From contig JACPVD010000311.1 of assembly GCA_016191895.1 (NCBI GenBank), positions 1-8,501 of the forward strand: a DNA stretch of 8,501 nucleotides, read 5' to 3'. The position numbers and the translations under genes are program-made. This stretch comes from Chloroflexota bacterium (lineage in GTDB: Bacteria; Chloroflexota; Anaerolineae; Anaerolineales; Villigracilaceae). The stretch's first letter is position 1, and each line of letters begins with the position of its first letter. Positions 6,483-8,501 of the stretch are shown piece by piece. The notes under the pieces are model-generated. The model had not been told where the DNA came from. It searched no databases and worked only from the letters and a program-made list of their open reading frames with translations.

Positions 6483-6524
6483 GCCAATCGCACTTCATAC
6501 GCTGCTATGCCCCTCGCCGCCTAA
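6483..6524 (+). other. tmRNA tag-peptide reading frame (ANRTSYAAMPLAA)
   Basis: From the resume codon GCC at 6483, 13 codons encode ANRTSYAAMPLAA, followed by TAA at 6522-6524. The hydrophobic end LAA matches the degradation signal of tmRNA tags recognised by ClpXP and related proteases. Most tags end ALAA; here the preceding residue is Pro. The sequence before the resume codon (CTTTAAGT) is A/T-rich, as expected for frame setting. The resume codon is inferred from family pattern (it is Ala in most tmRNAs); a start one codon later is less likely. Confidence 0.85.
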
Positions 6525-6926
6525 GGTGAGTGCGTAACAGTCTGACATCTTCGGATGTCACGTCCGCCGGCACCGTCCTTTACCGGGTGACGGATCGGGC
6601 GAAACAAAGGTAGAGTGCCGCTCCTGATTCTGCTAATGGAGCGAAAGACAAGCAGATGGTCACAGGGTTACCTGCCCGCCGAGATGCCTGTGATGACTAA
6701 ATTCGGCAGGCTACGCTCGTAGAGTTCCGAGGGTCGAATCTTTCGGACGCGGGTTCTTTAACAACTGAATAGAGCCCCCCTATTTGGCGACAAATAGGGA
6801 AACATCCGGCTTAATCAGGGAAAGCTCACCGGCGCAAGCCGCTGCCAACCCTGAGGGGTGAACCCGAAAGGGAAAAGCCCTGCATCGACTTATAGACTCC
6901 TAAATTAGAACCTGTAACATGGAGTA

Positions 6927-7332
6927 CTAGGGTATGGAGAAAAAGGTCTCAATAAGCGCCTGTTTCCGCTCAACCATTTCATCAGTATAGCGACCATTTC
7001 TTGGTGTGCATGCAATGTAATCGTTGAGCAAAAGATCAATTCGACGAATCTTTCTTTCAATCACAAGGTAAGGTCGAATCAATTCAAGAAAAACAAGAGC
7101 GCGGCGATCTGTCAATCGCCAATCATAAGAGACCGAATGGTGTGCCTTATACGGCTGTTTGAACAACGCTTCCACCAAAACGGGTTTGAAACCATGCAAC
7201 AACTTCGTAATCCGTGGATGCGATGGATACTTGAGGAGAGGGCGTTCGGTTCTCGCGATGACGAACCAATGTAACTGAACCTTCTCCGTCAAATAAACCA
7301 GCAGCATAGGCAAGTTCTTTTTCATCAACCAT
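6927..7332 (-). pseudogene. LAGLIDADG homing endonuclease gene, antisense in the intron, frameshifted
   Basis: The gene starts at ATG 7332 with a strong TAAGGAG (7341-7347) 8 nt upstream. It encodes MVDEKELAYAAGLFDGEGSV, with a single LAGLIDADG motif (AAGLFDGEG, residues 10-18, catalytic acid Glu17), then ...DYEVVAWFQTRFGGSVVQ. This frame stops at 7147-7149. The homologous continuation PYKAHHSVSYDWRLTDRRA...ERKQALIETFF lies in another frame, from about 7165 down to the stop at 6927. One extra base near 7150-7165 explains the break; repaired, the protein would be about 134 residues, a normal size for single-motif enzymes, which act as dimers. Such enzymes cut the intronless allele to spread the intron. 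Base composition is more A/T-rich than neighbouring genes, which fits transfer. The break could be decay, a sequencing error or a +1 frameshift. The orientation opposite to the intron is unusual. Confidence 0.85.
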
Positions 7333-7361
7333 AATTTAATCTCCTTACAATACGCCGGAGG

Positions 7362-7377
7362 AGTGATCTCGATCACT
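7362..7377. promoter_or_regulatory. Palindrome upstream of the endonuclease gene
   Basis: AGTGATC (7362-7368) and GATCACT (7371-7377) form a perfect inverted repeat with a TC centre. It lies 30 bases upstream of the endonuclease start codon and directly before the S element of the intron. It could be an operator for the endonuclease gene or a terminal helix of the P8 region on the intron RNA. The sequence alone does not decide. Confidence 0.4.
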
Positions 7378-7444
7378 TCAAGAGATAGTCAGCGCCGCGG
7401 CGAAAGCCCGGAACAAAAGCGTCAATTCCCGCCATCTCCACAAG

Positions 7445-7477
7445 ACTTAGACCAGCAATTATACTGCTGGTCTAAGT
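7445..7477 (+). terminator. Probable ssrA terminator hairpin
   Basis: A 13-bp perfect stem, ACTTAGACCAGCA (7445-7457) with 7465-7477, and a 7-base A/T loop starts four bases after the tmRNA 3' end. The tail (TCGTTAACG) is only weakly T-rich, so termination may be partial and could let some transcription enter the lipoprotein gene 17 bases on. The loop and right arm also contain TATACT (7460-7465), a possible -10 box for that gene with a poor -35 match. Confidence 0.6.
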
Positions 7478-7493
7478 TCGTTAACGGAGAAAC

Positions 7494-8234
7494 ATGAAAA
7501 ACTTTTTCTTATTCATCGGATGTCTCGTCTTCGTCACCGCCTGCCAAAACGCCGACTCCACGCCTCAAACCGAATCCGCACCAGGAACAGCGACTCAGAC
7601 TCCGCCCCCGCCTGCCACAGCGACACCGACTCTGATTCCCACCTCAACCGCCACTGCCACACCCATCCCCAAATACTTCACCGAAGAATTCAACACAGAC
7701 CTCGGCGCATGGGCATCCTTTCAAACCGGCGGAGAACAGATTCCTTCCATCAAACTCGAAAACGACCTCCTGCGAATCGACATCGCATCGCCGCACACGT
7801 GGTATTACGCCATTCACGGCGCGCATGAATATTCCGAAGTGTTCATCAACGCGAAGTTTACAGGCACGCCTTCCGGGTCCATGGGACTGATGTGCAACTA
7901 CACGGAATCGAATGGCTGGTACGAATTCAACATCGCCAGCGACGGAACCTATAGCGTGTTATTCGGTCAATGGCTGGCGCAGGGAATTGCCCAATACTCT
8001 CCAATAACCACCGATACAGTCGAATACCTCCACCCTGAAAGTTTGGATTACGAAATCGGCCTAGCCTGCATCAACGACACCCTGCTCCTGCATGTGGACG
8101 GGAAACTCTTCCGAAAACTCGACGTCGCCCGTTTCGGTCTCGCCGGGGGAAAGATCGGCATCACTGCTTCCTCCTTCGAGGAAGCATCCATGATTGCTGT
8201 CTTTCATTGGGTTAAAGTCGGCGAGCCGGAGTAA
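7494..8234 (+). CDS. Secreted lipoprotein with Thr/Pro linker and a probable beta-sandwich domain
   Basis: A 246-residue protein. It begins with a lipoprotein signal peptide, MKNFFLFIGCLVFVTAC, in which the lipobox VTAC puts the lipidated cysteine at residue 17, so it should be anchored to the outer face of the membrane. Residues about 20-59 are a Thr/Pro/Ser-rich linker (PPPPATATPT and similar), a style very common in Anaerolineae surface proteins. Residues about 60-245 (FTEEFNTDLGAW... to ...FHWVKVGE) look like a concanavalin/LamG-type jelly roll: alternating beta strands, NGWYEFNI, LLLHVDGKLFRKLD and GGKIGITASSFEEASMIAVFHWVKV. This resembles non-catalytic laminin-G-like or DUF1080-like folds; no catalytic residues can be named. 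The start has GGAG 4 nt upstream, a short spacing. It may bind glycans or be a structural domain; I cannot assign a ligand. Confidence 0.85.
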   Translation: MKNFFLFIGCLVFVTACQNADSTPQTESAPGTATQTPPPPATATPTLIPTSTATATPIPKYFTEEFNTDLGAWASFQTGGEQIPSIKLENDLLRIDIASPHTWYYAIHGAHEYSEVFINAKFTGTPSGSMGLMCNYTESNGWYEFNIASDGTYSVLFGQWLAQGIAQYSPITTDTVEYLHPESLDYEIGLACINDTLLLHVDGKLFRKLDVARFGLAGGKIGITASSFEEASMIAVFHWVKVGEPE

Positions 8235-8249
8235 AGAGTTTTTCCCATA

Positions 8250-8501
8250 TCACACAACCAACTCATTCAAAATTGCCAGCGTCTCGGCCTTCCCTCCATA
8301 TCCATTTTCACCGCCCGGCCCCACGCAGGATGGGCATCCGTTTTCGCATCCGCATTGATTCACCAATTCCACTGCGCGGCGAATCAACTCATCATGGATT
8401 TCAAAAAGTTTCTGGCTGAACCCAATCCCCGCAGGGACAAGGTCGTATAGCACTACAGCCGGCTTCCCATCCACAGCCGCCCATGCGGGGTCGATATAGA
8501 C
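8250..8501 (-). CDS. C-terminal fragment of a DEAD/DEAH helicase with DUF1998 (MrfA/YprA type)
   Basis: The frame is open from the right edge to a stop at 8250-8252, giving the last 83 residues of a longer protein. It reads ...AVVLYDLVPAGIGFSQKLFE..., followed by the cysteine cluster CGCENGCPSCVGPGG (Cys50, 52, 56 and 59 of the fragment). This is the DUF1998/MZB zinc-binding end found in superfamily 2 helicases such as Bacillus MrfA (YprA), which act in DNA repair. The helicase motor motifs lie outside the window. The internal GTG at 8474 is not a start, because the homology continues upstream of it (VYIDPAWAA). The gene converges on the lipoprotein gene with only 15 bases between the stops and no clear hairpin terminator there. 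Confidence 0.88.
   Translation of the reverse strand, partial: VYIDPAWAAVDGKPAVVLYDLVPAGIGFSQKLFEIHDELIRRAVELVNQCGCENGCPSCVGPGGENGYGGKAETLAILNELVV

Larger units (their letters stand above)
6755..7421 (+). mobile_element. Group I intron in the T-loop of tmRNA, with antisense endonuclease gene in P8
   Basis: A 667-nt insertion in the ssrA T-loop with group I hallmarks. P1: exon GGGU (6751-6754) pairs with GCCC (6774-6777), giving the U.G splice-site pair. P2: CCCTATTTG (6778-6786) pairs with 6791-6799 around GCGA. P4: TCAGGG (6815-6820) with CCCTGA (6849-6854). P5: CGGC-GCAA-GCCG (6830-6841). P6/P6a: CCC-GAAA-GGG (6863-6872) with GGG/CCC outside. P7: GACTTAT in the R region (6887-6893) with ATAGTC in the S-type element AAGAGATAGTC (7380-7390), one base bulged. 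A P9-like hairpin with a GAAA loop is at 7395-7411. The last base is G7421. The core layout is close to that of the cyanobacterial tRNA-Leu intron (subgroup IC3-like), which I recall from memory. P3 was not assigned. Splice sites could shift by up to two bases because TC occurs at both borders; I chose U before and G at the end by group I rules. Confidence 0.9.
6395..7440 (+). ncRNA. ssrA: tmRNA (transfer-messenger RNA), interrupted by a group I intron
   Basis: tmRNA rescues stalled ribosomes by acting as tRNA-Ala and then as mRNA for a degradation tag. The 5' end GGGGATGATCGGCTTCGACG (from 6395) is the classic tmRNA start. Its first seven bases pair with CATCTCC at 7433-7439, giving the acceptor stem with one G.U pair and discriminator A7440. 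No CCA is encoded (CAA follows), so CCA must be added. The T-arm is split: the 5' strand GCGGG plus the first T of the loop end at 6754, and TCAATT followed by CCCGC resumes at 7422. Joining exon 1 (6395-6754, 360 nt) to exon 2 (7422-7440, 19 nt) restores a perfect 5-bp T stem with loop TTCAATT. The tag frame is at 6483-6524. Pseudoknot-type helices follow it, for example GACATC-TTCG-GATGTC (6544-6559) and CCGTC/GACGG (6573-6577/6589-6593). Mature length would be about 379 nt plus CCA. Confidence 0.95.

Noticed and set aside
6309..6524. 71-codon plus-strand frame that ends at the tmRNA tag stop
   Set aside because: It runs through the ssrA promoter and the tRNA-like 5' end; only the last 13 codons are translated, as the tmRNA tag.
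7422..7440. The 3' T-arm/acceptor piece as part of a separate tRNA gene
   Set aside because: No anticodon arm or D arm precedes it, and its acceptor strand pairs with the tmRNA 5' end at 6395-6401.
1..8501. CRISPR array or phage genes
   Set aside because: No regularly spaced direct repeats and no capsid, terminase or integrase motifs were seen on either strand.

Overview
The window looks like a chromosomal segment of a Chloroflexota bacterium, probably of the class Anaerolineae. I infer this from moderate-to-high G+C, a lipoprotein with a Thr/Pro-rich linker typical of that group, a response regulator fused to a CpaE/TadZ-like ATPase, GAF-type soluble kinases and many short dispersed hairpin repeats. 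The lineage is an inference; no rRNA is present.

Left part (1-2900), all on the minus strand: the N-terminal end of a multi-pass membrane protein, a 57-residue uncharacterised acidic protein, an AI-2E-family membrane transporter, and an FHA-domain membrane-anchored protein with its own sigma70-type promoter and intrinsic terminator.

Middle (2912-6135), minus strand: a compact three-gene operon read leftwards. It encodes a receiver/CpaE-like ATPase fusion, a sirtuin (NAD-dependent protein deacylase) and a GAF-domain histidine kinase. The genes overlap by 4 and 8 bases, so they are probably translationally coupled. The operon is bracketed by two nearly identical 66-67 bp palindromic repeats in opposite orientation.

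Right part (6350-8501): the plus strand carries ssrA (tmRNA). The sequence shows that the tmRNA is split. The tRNA-like 5' half, pseudoknots and tag frame (ANRTSYAAMPLAA) run to the first T of the T-loop at 6754. The remaining 19 nt of the tRNA-like domain lie 667 nt downstream at 7422-7440. The insert has the hallmarks of a group I intron: P1 with a U.G pair, P2, P4, P5, P6, P7 with R and S elements, a P9-like GNRA hairpin and a terminal G. Its P8 region holds a single-motif LAGLIDADG homing endonuclease gene on the opposite strand, with its own ribosome binding site and an apparent frameshift. Ribosome rescue in this organism should therefore depend on intron splicing, unless another ssrA or rescue factor exists. 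After ssrA come a probable terminator hairpin, a plus-strand lipoprotein gene and, convergent with it, the C-terminal end of a DEAD/DEAH helicase of the MrfA/YprA type (DUF1998 region).

The interrupted tmRNA with an antisense homing endonuclease gene is the most striking feature of the window.
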